Shown here: positions 54,407-64,000 of the stretch, piece by piece
Layout: the number at the start of each line of letters is the position of its first letter
Numbering within the stretch: the stretch's first letter is position 1
Notes under the pieces: model-generated
Told to the model about the DNA's origin: nothing
Database searches by the model: none
Seen by the model: only the letters and a program-made list of their open reading frames with translations
DNA from: Heterotrichella gracilis
Lineage: Eukaryota; Sar; Xanthophyceae; Tribonematales; Xanthonemataceae
NCBI GenBank assembly: GCA_032358255.1
Contig: JAULBX010030817.1
Coordinates: 1-64,000, forward strand
Length of the DNA: 64,000 bases
Direction: 5' to 3'
Program-made: the position numbers and the translations under genes

Positions 54407-56174
54407 GGAGCCAAAGCTATGCCCCCAATCGCTCCCAGCGGGCTGGATCATTTGTGTCACGTTACAACGCGGTATCAAGCAAATCCTTGCAAGTAGAGCT
54501 TTCACCTTTTGCACCCTGTCTGGGTGGAGGGTGGACGGGGTACCAGGCGCCTGCTGCTCAATGTGCTGTGCCGGTGTGGCGCCAACTGGGCCAACGCGCA
54601 CAGCCCAGGAACGAGGTCGTGCTGCAGCGGAAAGGGGCTTCTGATTCCACCCACAGTTTGGGGGGGAAGATATCCTGGGCGCACCTTCCACTGTGTGGTG
54701 CAGGAGCATGGTGCATGCACCCGCTCACTGCCCTCCACCTCCACTACTACTGTACCGTTATTGCTGCCAGTGAAAGAGATATAATTTAATCCAACAGCGA
54801 CACGTCACACGCGTGTGCGCAAGAGCCCTCCTCAGATAGGCGAGAGGTGCCAGACGCCCGATGCATGCATGCATTGGCTATGCATGCATGCACAAAGATC
54901 TAATTTCAGGCAGTCTATCTACCGCCCTGCTACTAGTAACAAAAAGGAACTATATAACGGCAAGGCAATAAGATACTTACGACGGCATAAGGTAAGTGGC
55001 AAATCTATACAGTGCAGTCATGCACCCAAATGGACGGCAGACCCCAGCGTTCGTGCCTAGCTGTCAGGACGTCGTGGTGCTAGGGGGGTATGCCCTGATG
55101 TTTTTTTTACCGGAGTTGGGCTGTGGCAGCTTCAATAGCCACTGGAAAGAGTCGTATTTTGTGTTCAACAGGGTTTCGCCCGAAAACCCTGGGCCCGTTT
55201 TTGAAAATCGTCGATCCAAAATACTTTCAAACGATGACTTTCGTTCCCAGTCTTTGTTGAGGAAGGTTCGACCGGTGCTCTGATCGTCGTAATGCACCAC
55301 TGTAGCTTGCCACTAAGGTATAAGCTTGGATATTCCACTACAAGCAGGTCAGACCGCCCAACCCGAGATCACAGGTCGCAGTAAAGCCCCTCGCCCAACA
55401 GAAGACGTGCCACGGTCCAACCGCCTGAGGTATGCGTTGGCAAACTTAGAGTCAAAATTATGAGACAGCAGTTGGCCTGTGCAGACATATCTGCCTCTGG
55501 GCAAGGGGAGTGAGGCACATGCATGCATTTTCGCATGCATGTGAATACGGCATGCGTGCTGTTAGCAGCGGCCGAGGTGTCGCCTTACAAACCTTGCAGC
55601 AAAGGCCTTGTGTATTTCAAGGCCTTGCTGCGTTGCTTACGTGCGCACTATGTGTTGCACGCATGGCTTGGGCAGCTTCAGTTTGCTGTACATGCGTTTG
55701 ACAGCTACCACACCCACGACCGTCTCAGCCGTTGCCTCGACAACTCTCACCTAAAATTAAACCAGCTGGGTAACCTCTTGACTAGGTACTGTCCAGTGTA
55801 CCCTTGCCGTTTTCAGTGCATAAAAAGTGTCAGGTATTCACAAGCCCACTCCTCACTCCTCCTCTGCAACCCCCGGTGCTGCAGTGCCCACAAGCAGCTC
55901 TAGGGCACACAGAGCCTCTTGAGACCTCACTGCATCTGCCTGTGCTTCCCTCGTGTGGCTGCCTCCAATAAGGCACATATACCTGGGTGTGTTGGTGTGG
56001 CCCTCCCACGAGGAGAGCGACCTGCTGTAGCGGTTCAAGCAATAGTGGCACTTCCCTCTGTAGCCAGCTGCTGCAAGCATCTCAAGTGCAGAACCCTCTC
56101 CACTGTCCCCACCCCACCCACCCACATAAAGCAGCACCTGAACTCGGTGCTGCCAGAGGCAGGCGCCCTTGGCC
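54407..56174. other. Divergent intergenic region with TGCATGCA hairpins
   Basis: Between the HIT gene and the AT-hook-like gene. Paired TGCATGCATGCA blocks lie at 54862-54893, and a perfect 11-bp hairpin CACATGCATGC/GCATGCATGTG (loop 6) at 55516-55543. Open frames on either strand lack motifs. Confidence 0.5.
55516..55543. repeat. 11-bp hairpin built from TGCATGCA
   Basis: CACATGCATGC at 55516-55526 and its reverse complement at 55533-55543 flank ATTTTC. It is one of many paired TGCATGCA blocks in the spacers of this window. Confidence 0.8.
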
Positions 56175-57943
56175 ATGGCAGCACCCCCACCCGCCACAGC
56201 CCCACCATCTGCAGCCAGCAGCCAGCTAGCCCAGCCTTTGGAAGTGTCACCCCCACACCCCACTGGCAGCCCCACCCTGTCACTCACAGACCTGCTGGCA
56301 CCCCAGGGGGCCAACACAGGTACCAGAGGGGGCAATGCACCAGCAACAGCACCATCGGGGGGCGACGTAGCTTCCACTGCCCCCCACCCTGGTGGCGCTG
56401 CAGGCGGTGGTGAAGTGGGTGGGTGGGCACCCTCGCCTCCTGCGGGTAATGGTAGTGCTTCCCCCCTTATGGCAGCAGCTGCTTTGGACCAAGGGGACGT
56501 GGACATGCAGGGGGAGGATGAACAAGATGTCGAGGCAGATGAGCAGGTGCGACAAACTGCATGACCTGTGGGGGAGACAGTGCATCTGGCAATCTGGTGG
56601 CATTTGAGTGGTAGGTCTTTCCCCCTCAGCCCAGCAGCTGCATCTACCCATGCTCCTCTGCCACCTCCATGTTCCCCTCTCCCCGGGTGCTCCCCATGCA
56701 GGCAGGGCCTGACCCCTCCTCTACTGCTGCCTGCCTGGCCGTTGACTGGGAGGAGGTGGCTGGGCTGAGGAGGGAGATAGTGCAAAGGGTAGAGGGCATG
56801 GAGGGGGCAGACAAGCAGCAGCAGACCTCGCTGCGCATAGTGCTGTATTACCTAAGGTGGGTACATGGGGGTTTGCATGGGGTATGATGCTGTACTACCA
56901 ACAGTGGGTGGATGCTCATGGTGCGAGGGGTACAGGTCGTTGTGCGGTTGCCAGTGTGGCTCTGGGTAAGCCTCGGTCAGCTGTATACGCATGTGCAAGA
57001 TGCTTGCCATCTGTACACTCAGGTGCAACAGCAGGTCAGTGGTCAGCATTAGAATGTGCACGAGGCAGTCCATGCCGTGATCATTGTCACAATCACCGTC
57101 ACGCTTTAGGGTTTTAGGGTTTTGTCATGATCGCTGCCACGACTACCCCACATGCAAATTGATGCACCTAGGCCTCCCTACCCTGCCCTGCCTCCGCGCA
57201 CCGGCCCCTGTTGCCTACCAATCCCCCACACACGCCCTCCACCCCTGACCTGCGCCTCCTGTTCCCCGTCCCAACATCGCTTGCATTTATTCAGAATGTG
57301 GTCAGTATCTGTCATTAAACATCACTATTTTCCTATTCCTACATGTATTACCCCCTGCCCCCCGCTGCCCTTGTCCGCCTCCAGCTGCTCCCCCAGGTGG
57401 TCAAGCTGGCGGCGCTGCACCCCGCCACACATGTGCGGGTACAGGCGCAGGCGCTGTTGCAGGTGGAGCCGTGGGCGGGGCTCAACAGGGGGGCCGCGGG
57501 AGGCAAGGTGGGTGGGGGTGTTATGTCAGGGGCATGGATTGATGATGATGGGTCATGACCAGCAGGCCGTAGTTGTCAATTGTTGGTTGGGCAACGTGGT
57601 GGAGAATACAATTCCGTACCTAGCACAACAATATGTTCAATAGACTAGCAACACAAGTACATCTGAATTTTTTATATATAGACATAAAAACATATATAAG
57701 GGTGCTTGGCTAGCACAGGATGGGGTGAACACCCATGCGTGAGGATTGCTCGGTCACCCATCCGTGCTGGAGTCCCCCCGGGGGCCGCTGCCATGTCTTC
57801 ATTGTGATGCATGTGTGTGGGGAGTTGTGGGCCCTGCATTGAGAGCGACCCTGTGTGCGTCGTGCGTGCAGGCGGGTGGCGTGCAGGTGGATGGCATCGC
57901 TGGCAAGCCACAGGGCAAGGGGCGCCCAAGGAGGCTCAGCTGA
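56175..57943 (+). CDS. Unidentified protein with AT-hook-like basic tail (model incomplete)
   Basis: Function not recognised. Supported exons: 56175-56546 (124 codons, MAAPPPATAPP start, Pro/Ala/Gly-rich, disordered, ending in an acidic QGDVDMQGEDEQDVEADEQ), 56702-56856 (charged helix DWEEVAGLRREIVQRVEGME and SLRIVLYYLR), a piece ending at 57507 (LLPQVVKLAALHPATHVRV, helical, start not fixed), and 57872-57943 ending in GKGRPRRLS. The GRP core with flanking basic residues resembles an AT-hook that binds the minor groove of DNA, so a nuclear role is possible. The acceptor of the third piece could not be placed with the right phase, and one more exon between 56857 and 57360 may exist. Alternative: a Mediator- or chromatin-associated helical protein. 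Confidence 0.45.
57105..57123 (+). repeat. Short interstitial telomere-like tract, mixed TTTAGGG/TTTTAGGG
   Basis: TTTAGGG is followed directly by TTTTAGGG and TTTT. It lies inside an intron of the AT-hook-like gene. Confidence 0.6.
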
Positions 57944-59166
57944 GAGCATGTGGCATGGCTGGTCGGTGCCCAAGACAAGCCAACAGACTGTGCACACCTG
58001 TTGTGGGTAGGGCGGTATGTTTGGCGGGTAGTGGTGCATAGGAGACTGTATGTTGTGGCGATGGTGGGTGCTGAGCCACTGCGCTTTTAGCACTCAATGA
58101 CTATGCCTGCAGCTGGCCGCAAGCAGCCGCAATTACTTGCATGTGGTCGCCTTCTTGTATGGTGGAGCAGTTGTTGTGGTGTGGCCACCCGCCTGGCCCA
58201 ATTTCAGGCGCACATCCAGGCGTATGTACTATCATTTGGCCATGGGCACTGGGTACGCTGGGTAGGGCTGGCCATTAGAAGTGGGTTTCTTAGTGCGTTG
58301 ACCTTGGCTAGCAGGCACGCCATCCAACTGGTTTCACTGGACTGCGCTGCAAGATTCTGGTCAAAATTTGCTTCTTCTGGAATTGGCATTCTGACTGCCT
58401 CAGTATTAAATAAGCAATTGTCTTCGTACTGGATTGTAACAAGGTTCCCAGGATTTACCAGGGTTTGGTTTGGCAGTTGTTGTTTTTGGAAAAATAAAAA
58501 ACTTTTGAAGGGTAAAAATAAACAATATTTTGAATGAATTGTCGTGGCATCCTGAACTTCGAGTCTATACATCGCCTTTATCAGAAGGTTATACAAGCCT
58601 GCCCTGCCCAGTTGCACCGCCATGTTGCGCTGGGCTCTACTTCGAGCCGTGCCAGGTGGGTAAGAGGGAAGCTTCAAGCCTTGCGTGCATGCGCTCATGC
58701 AAAAGTGCTTTCCTGTGAATGGTGGTTGCTTTCAGTGATACCAGTATTTCTACATGCCCTTTCCAAGCAGGCTGTGCTTGTGCTTTAAATGCACGTGCTG
58801 TGCTTTACTGTACGGCAGTAGGTGCACATGCACACAGGGAACCAGTGCATGCATATCCACGTCGCCCCCCACAGGTGCCACACACTGCACCAGCGGCACT
58901 TGCCGGCACCCACCTATCCTGGCGCAAACGACCCTTGCAGCTCCTCCTGGCTGCGTGCATCGTTATGTTCCCTCAGCCGCAGGGTTGGGGTGTTCAGCCA
59001 CCGCACAAACCACTACACCCTCCCTGACCTAGCACTTGCCAACCTGTGCACAGGTATCGGATCTGCTCCAGCCCACCCCGGTGCCGTCTCTTCCCCTGCA
59101 AGAACTGCTTTCCACCACTATTCACCCACTCTATCCTCCTCGCAACCCCCCACCCCCACCCCCGCC
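57944..59166. other. Intergenic region upstream of selenoprotein H
   Basis: Spacer between two plus-strand genes, with an AT-rich patch at 58370-58540 and a TGCATGCATATCC block near 58846, about 320 bases before the next start codon. A 164-codon open frame on the minus strand (58204-58698) has no family motif. Confidence 0.5.
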
Positions 59167-60164
59167 ATGGCCCCCAAGAGGAAGGCTGGCAAGGCAGGTG
59201 CCAGCGCCAGCGCCCCTGCCAAGGCCACCAAGAAAGCCAAGCCCGCCGCCGACCCTGCTGCCGCAGCACCCGTTGCTGCTGCTGCTGGGACTGGCAGTGG
59301 GCTAACCATAGAGCACTGGTAAGCAGGGGGCTGAATGTGCACCCGCACCATCTGCGTACCTAGGTCATTTACTGCGCTTGTGCCACTCTGTGCACCCTAC
59401 CCCTGCTCAAGTTCCACCCGCTGAGTATGCAAGCAGTGCGCTGGCTGACCACCTTGTGTTCTGTGCAGTAAATCCTGAGGAGTATTCAAAACGCGGTAAG
59501 GCTGGTTTTGCCTCTTGGGTGTCACTCGTATTGTGCATACACATTGCTTTGTACTGTCCAGCCCCTTCCCCCTCCAATCCTCCTCAAACACCACCCCTGG
59601 CCTCTCGCAGGGCTGCGAAATTTGAGAAACTCATGAAAGAATCCTCACCGAACGTGACCATCACAATCAACCCCGAGAAGGTGCTACGCCCTCCTGCCTG
59701 CCACACTGGCCCCAACCCACTGTTGCGCTGCACCTGCCCCTTGGCCTGCCATGCCATGCCATACACGTCGCCACATCCTACATCACCCTTGCTGTGGCAC
59801 CACCTGCTGCGGGCCAGCTTACAGGGTGCTAGTGTCCAACGTGTGCCCCTGTCTGCAGCCTCGCAAAGGATGCTTTGAGATCCGGGACGCGCAGGGGAAG
59901 AAATACGTGTCGCTACTGGTGAGTGTTGCATACCATCCCTCAATGCTTCTTTCACCACTGGCTTTCCAAACCCCATGCATGTGCCCATGCCTGCTCCTAT
60001 TTGGGGTCCGCGCTGCAACCCATCCAGCTAGGTCCTGCTCCGCCCCTTGTCGTCACCCCACCCTCCCTCCTGCCTTCCACCAGGACATGCCCCGCCCCTT
60101 CAAGCCCCTGCGTGAGCTGGACATTGAGGACCTGGCGGCACAGGTGGCGGAGCAGGTCAAGTAG
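59167..60164 (+). CDS. SELENOH: Selenoprotein H with in-frame TGA selenocysteine
   Basis: Thioredoxin-fold redox protein, nuclear in animals. Exons: 59167-59318, 59469-59495, 59611-59680, 59859-59918, 60084-60164; 129 aa if TGA at 59476-59478 is read as selenocysteine (U54). The protein starts with a basic MAPKRKAGKAG nuclear-type stretch, then LTIEHC-K-S-U-GVFKTRAAKFEKL, giving the redox motif CxxU in the exact family setting (IEHC..U in animals, CKQC.SFKTRA in plants). TVNP-like ITINPEKPRKGCFEIRD, KKYVSLLDMPRPF and LRELDIEDL complete the fold. The Cys codon (TG|T) is split by the intron, so Sec lies in a 27-base exon. Both flanking exons keep this frame, and a SECIS lies downstream. The stop is TAG at 60162-60164. 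A standard caller would truncate or mis-splice this gene. Confidence 0.95.
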
Positions 60165-60342
60165 CGGGAGGAGGCGGGGAAGGAAAGGAAGTCACCATGT
60201 GCCGCTGAGTGCTAGGGCATGCAATGTTGAGATCAATTGCCATACTGCCGTGCTAGTCTTTTTCCTCCACCCAGCCACTCCACCCACCACAGCCACTGTG
60301 ACACATCCAGGCCGCACAGCGCCTCACTCTCACCCCACCCAC

Positions 60343-60390
60343 ATGACGCCGGTGTGGTAAAGCCATGCCCTTGGTCACACACCGGCCGAC
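60343..60390 (+). promoter_or_regulatory. SECIS element of selenoprotein H
   Basis: 3' UTR hairpin that recruits SBP2 and the Sec-specific elongation factor. ATGAC at 60343-60347 and CGAC at 60387-60390 form the non-Watson-Crick quartet with tandem G.A/A.G pairs. A perfect 9-bp helix GCCGGTGTG/CACACCGGC (60348-60356 with 60378-60386) follows, and unpaired AAA at 60359-60361 sits 12 bases above the quartet, as required. GCC at 60362-60364 can pair with GGT at 60373-60375, giving a small apical stem as in form 2 SECIS. It begins 179 bases after the stop codon. A long helix below the quartet is not obvious. TGTAA words at 60613 and 60622 place it inside the transcript. Confidence 0.88.
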
Positions 60391-60612
60391 CACTTACTCC
60401 TGGCCATGCACCACAACCCTGGGGGGCGGCTGGCCCGCACGCCACCCAGGGGGTTGCAGAGCTGGGCAGTGGGGGAGGAGTGCGGCATGGGCGGCTGGGT
60501 TGTGCAGCAGCTAGGAAACAAGACTTGCTCATGTGGCAGCTATTTCAGATTCTGAACTGTCAGTTTTGTACACGTTATATATATGCGCACTTGTTATTTA
60601 ATAGTAATTTAC

Positions 60613-60626
60613 TGTAATGCGTGTAA
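60613..60626 (+). terminator. Candidate TGTAA poly(A) signals of selenoprotein H
   Basis: TGTAA at 60613-60617 and 60622-60626, about 220 bases after the SECIS, would give a 3' UTR of about 460 bases containing it. Confidence 0.45.
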
Positions 60627-61481
60627 GTTATGCTTGATTTTGACGTTCAACTCTGGGCCAACTATTGTGGCATCGATGTCACTGCCAGTGCCACAGGGAA
60701 TCCATCCGAACGTGGGCAGGCTGTGCTCAATCATGGCTAGCCAGCTATCCATCAATTTCTACCAGCCCTGAGGCTTGCATTGTATCCATTCATTGCACAC
60801 TACCTATTGGCAAGGGAGCTGAGGTGCATGTGTCCAGAATCTACTTCTGTATGCCAAAGTACTGCTGTAAGCCAAAGTTACAGTACTGCGGGTGCACTGC
60901 ATGTTGAATAAGACTTGGTCAACCAGTTGACATCGGAATAAACTGCCCACTGGTGGCTTTATCGCCAACGGCGAGGATTACAACCAACCTCACGTCCTAG
61001 GCTGCACGACTTGCACCATTGCGGAGCTAAAAATACAATGCAGAACATTTACTTTACTGTCTGCGGTGGCAAGGCTTTCTGGCTACATCTGCCCTTGGGG
61101 GTTGCAGGGCGCACAGCGCAAGCTGGTCAGTTAAGAAAGAAAAGCTGGTGCTGAAGGATAGTCTATGCTAGCGGTCAGGGACAGATAAACATTTTTGACG
61201 TGAGAAGTGCTCTAAATAAACCAACTGTCAAGGTCAGGAACGTAAATAGGGCTGCTGACTGTGCAAGGTCAAAACACCTATCGCAATACATGCTGCAAAC
61301 CAGGCGCCAACTAACAGGTGCCGCAGCAACAGCAGCCAATCCTAGAAAAGACCCCAACGTAAGGCCGCAGCGCAGTTGACTGAAGAGCTAACGCACTGCA
61401 AAGTCAAGTCCGCCTGAGAAGGAAGATACCTTCACAGTCCAAGAAGTCTGATCTACACAGTAAAATGTGTAGCCAGCCAGT
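60627..61481. other. Convergent intergenic spacer, no gene seen
   Basis: Tail-to-tail spacer between selenoprotein H and the E2 gene. A short direct repeat (CCAAAGT-ACAGTACTG-like) lies near 60855-60890. No coding signal. Confidence 0.5.
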
Positions 61482-62006
61482 CTACTTTGTTGCTTCCGAA
61501 TACTTTCGGTGCAGCAGCTTCTTGTACTCCTCCTGGTTCTCCCATAGCTTGGCGGCCTGGGGGTTGAGGGGGCTGTCGTTGTTGGGCTCTCCCAGAAGAG
61601 ACTGGATGGACAACAGGATGGTTTGCACTGAGTAGGCAGCTGACCACTTCTCCTTGAGGATGTCCAGGCAGATGTTGCCATACGTGTCCACGTTGGGGTG
61701 AAAGCACGCTGTCTCAAATCGCACAACTGGGGCTTTGAAAGGGTAATCGCTGGGGAACGCCAAGGAGAGCTTGTACGTCAAGCCATCGTACACTGTGCCT
61801 TGGGGGCCTGTGATTGTGCCTATCCAGTTGAAGAGGGACTCCCCAGCTGGGAACGCTGAGATCCCTGCATCTCCTGAGGTCATCATGGACATGAGCTCAG
61901 ATTGTAGCCGCTTTGCAACGGCATGGCTGTCCATTGTTGCGCCACCAGTGGCTGTACTTTGCTTGGAGTTGTCTGCAGGAGCCACAGCTCCTCGCGTTGC
62001 ATTCAT
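61482..62006 (-). CDS. UBE2C: Ubiquitin-conjugating enzyme E2 C (UBE2C / UBC19-20 type)
   Basis: E2 enzyme that starts ubiquitin chains for the anaphase-promoting complex on cyclins and securin. One exon of 174 codons; human UBE2C has 179. The Ser/Thr/Ala-rich N-terminal 25 residues precede [20 protein letters not shown], then [36 protein letters not shown] and the HPN motif (about 103-105). The catalytic Cys is in [14 protein letters not shown] (about 113), followed by [20 protein letters not shown]. The unusual double Met and GDAGISAFP are specific to the UBE2C branch. A CAG acceptor lies just upstream of the ATG (near 62030), suggesting an intron in the 5' UTR. It is the only intronless coding region here. 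Confidence 0.96.
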   Translation of the reverse strand: MNATRGAVAPADNSKQSTATGGATMDSHAVAKRLQSELMSMMTSGDAGISAFPAGESLFNWIGTITGPQGTVYDGLTYKLSLAFPSDYPFKAPVVRFETACFHPNVDTYGNICLDILKEKWSAAYSVQTILLSIQSLLGEPNNDSPLNPQAAKLWENQEEYKKLLHRKYSEATK

Positions 62007-63399
62007 GGCGCTAATCCTGACTGCCACTGCCTGGAAGGACAAGATAAATAGACTCAGCAAACAAACCAGCCAAGATCTACACGGCACAGCCCACTAGAGG
62101 CATCATATATGTAAACAAATTACTTGCTTGCTAGCTGTGGACATATGTGTAGACAGTGTAGGCAAACATAGGCGAAGTGTGTTAGCCAGGGAGCTACACA
62201 AGGGGTTGAACGTGGAAAACCCCGACACGCAGACTGTTTGAGCAACCAAGACAACTTGGTTTGCCAAGTGTGCGCGACAAAGTGCAGCAGAGTGCACTAC
62301 ACAGAAAGGCTTTGCCCACACACACACGTACTACACCCATGTTCCGTGACAGAGCCTGGGGGCTTGCAGGCACAATAAAGGGCGACACATCCGACACTGA
62401 GACACCTTTGCTAAGCAGCGGCCACAGGAGCAGGTTGGTTACCTGATGCCAGGTGCGTGATCTCCACCGAGAGTGCCTCTCAACAGGAAACCGAGGGAGG
62501 TCCCAGTACTTGCCAACCTTGAGCTCTTCCCAAAACCCTGTAACCGGAGCCAACACCAGCTAGGACCACAGCTGCAAGAAACGAAGCCCACTTCTGGTGC
62601 TCAGATGCGCTGTTCTGGCTTTCGGACGTTCCTCGCCACAATCCACCGGAAAGGACCCCCTCAGGCACTGGTCTGCAACGGTTTCCAAACAAACCCTCGA
62701 GATATGGTCACAGCAGCAGAAGCGCAGTACAGAGAATCGTCCTATGCAAGTACGCGGGACAACGTGGGAAGTATGCTCGGGTTTGCCTGCCGTTTACCGT
62801 TTTGTCGTCACTCTGTGGGTCAACGACAGTTTGGAGGTTTGGAATTCCTTTTGTCAAGGGATATACGAGCAACGGGGAGGGAAATGCACCCACTTTTCTG
62901 TTGAATTATAAATGCAATAAAACAAATTAAATGCAAATGTGGCATAGTTGTAATTCCTGAACAATAAATTGAAAATGCACCCTTCTCAAGGCCAGCCTAA
63001 CCCAGTGGGTGGCTGGAGGTCCCAAGTCGAGTTACTTCAAATCTTAGCGTCAACAAGTGCAGTATCGTTGTACCGAGTTCACTAGTGTTGCATTGTAGCA
63101 GCCACAGTTACATGCCATGTGGTACCAGTTGGTCTACCAATCTACGTCAACATATGTTCGGACTCCGACAAACCACTGGCAGTACTCGTATTGCTTTATC
63201 CCAGTATAAGGCTGTGAGTTGGTGCGTGCCCTTGCCCACTCGATTGTTGGCAGCTGCAAGCAACAGAGTGTGTCTACAGCGGTTGGTGCTGTCCTCACAA
63301 CATAGGTTTGAACGACAGAAGGTAGGAAAGAAGATAGCAGTGGGCACATGCTATTTGGCTGCTACCAGACGCCAGCATCAACAGTAAGTTGAAGGCCCC
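62007..63399. other. Intergenic region, no gene seen
   Basis: Promoter side of the E2 gene and 3' flank of the next minus-strand gene. It includes an ACACACACAC microsatellite near 62318 and an AT-rich patch near 62900-62970. Open frames lack motifs. Confidence 0.5.
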
Positions 63400-63914
63400 T
63401 TAGATGCGCTCTGCATCATCTGCATCGTCCACCGGCAGGGCGCCCGCCCCCGCCGCCGCCCCCGCCGCCAGTATCTCCTGTGCGCGCGCCACCTCATACT
63501 CCTTCACCTCATCAGCAGCCAGGGCACGGGAGGAGGGCTTCCGCCGCCGCCGCTCCTCGCCACGCGCCGCCCGCGCAGCACCCACCGCCTCATCCTCGGC
63601 AAACGCATCCTCCACATCCCTGGCGTCGCACACAGGAAGCGGTGAGGAAACAGAATGGATCATTGTGGATGGTGGCATGAAATTGTGTAGTGCCATGGGC
63701 TGCCATGCACGTGGTGGCAAATACAGTGGATGCAGCGTGTGGTTGTGCCTATTTGCAGCCAGTGTATGGGGCCCGTACCACATTGCGATTGCCGTCTGTG
63801 CCTGACGCCGCAACTGCGTCGTCCAGTCCATTGAGAACGCAACGCGTGGCGCGGGAGGTGCAGCCTCGGCGGACAGAGTGGGACCCTCGTTGCGTTGCCA
63901 CCCCAGCCACTCCT
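63400..63914 (-). CDS. Unidentified protein, last two exons only (runs off the right edge)
   Basis: Exons on the minus strand: 63914-63779 and 63619-63400, joined by a phase-2 intron that rebuilds a Trp codon. The visible 118 or so residues begin EEWLGWQRNEGPTLSAE, continue with RVAFSMDWTTQLRRQAQTA and end with a highly charged Ala-rich helix (AARGEERRRRKPSSRAL, then DEVKEYEVARAQEILAA) and an acidic tail DDADDAERI. I recognise no family. The Glu-Trp-x-x-Trp segment faintly recalls complex I assembly factor NDUFAF2, but this is too weak to claim. The 5' part of the gene lies beyond 64000. Confidence 0.55.
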
Positions 63915-64000
63915 CTGCACACACAAGATGTTGTGTCACATCTGAGGCACATGCATGGCAGCGAGCATGCGCATGCGCATACACGTGCACATGCACATGG

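Noticed and set aside
55264-55280. GGTTCGACC word resembling a tRNA T-loop
   Set aside because: No matching acceptor stem, anticodon arm or D-loop could be laid out around it.
58204-58698. 164-codon minus-strand open frame before selenoprotein H
   Set aside because: No recognisable domain; it partly reflects an AT-rich patch and is not supported by neighbours.
59461-59500. Reading the micro-exon in the other frame (Val-Asn-Pro-Glu-Glu-Tyr-Ser-Lys-Arg) to avoid the TGA
   Set aside because: It breaks the phase with the exons on both sides and destroys the CxxU redox motif conserved in the family.
63779-63914. Assignment of the right-edge gene to complex I assembly factor NDUFAF2
   Set aside because: Only a Glu-Trp-x-x-Trp segment agrees, and the rest of the visible protein does not.

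Overview
The window is nuclear DNA from a eukaryote, most likely a chlorophycean green alga. It opens with six perfect CCCTAAA telomere units, so position 1 is at or near a chromosome end. Every gene found is a spliced nuclear gene with short GT-AG introns, proteins are rich in Ala, Gly and Pro, TGTAA poly(A)-like signals follow some genes, and several proteins are green-lineage types (tandem-ArsA TA-protein ATPase, AKR2, UGT80 sterol glucosyltransferase, a selenocysteine form of selenoprotein H). The plant-type TTTAGGG repeat differs from the TTTTAGGG of Chlamydomonas. I cannot name the species.

Layout. 1-3.7 kb: telomere and a gene-poor subtelomere. 3.7-8.4 kb (+): tandem-domain ArsA/GET3 ATPase. 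9.5-10.9 kb (-): mitochondrial carrier resembling the SLC25A38/Hem25 glycine carrier. 13.2-16.8 kb (+): copper amine oxidase ending in SKL. 18.6-20.5 kb (-): secreted protein with about 63 cysteines. 22.2-23.8 kb (-): GT31 glycosyltransferase. 24.9-27.7 kb (+): AKR2. 28.5-30.6 kb (-): SPF30/SMNDC1. 32.0-33.2 kb (+): thioredoxin-fold protein. 34.8-36.5 kb (-): BCNT/SWC5. 38.8-44.1 kb (-): sterol 3-beta-glucosyltransferase, 15 exons. 45.4-48.6 kb (+): chalcone-isomerase-fold protein. 49.5-51.9 kb (-): DUF760-like protein. 53.1-54.4 kb (-): HIT protein. 56.2-57.9 kb (+): unidentified protein with a basic AT-hook-like tail. 59.2-60.2 kb (+): selenoprotein H, with a SECIS element at 60.34-60.39 kb. 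61.5-62.0 kb (-): UBE2C-type E2. 63.4 kb to the right edge (-): the 3' end of an unidentified gene.

The genes are ordinary single-copy housekeeping and plastid genes, not an operon. ArsA and AKR2, two factors for targeting membrane proteins to the chloroplast envelope, lie within 25 kb of each other. Spacers are mostly 0.8-2.3 kb, locally AT-rich, and hold many short perfect hairpins and paired TGCATGCA blocks. No tRNA, rRNA, CRISPR, autonomous transposon or viral fossil was recognised.

The strongest result is selenoprotein H. An in-frame TGA sits where land-plant homologues carry the second Cys of a CxxC motif, and a foldable SECIS with all core features lies 179 bases past the stop codon. 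A conventional gene caller would break this gene.
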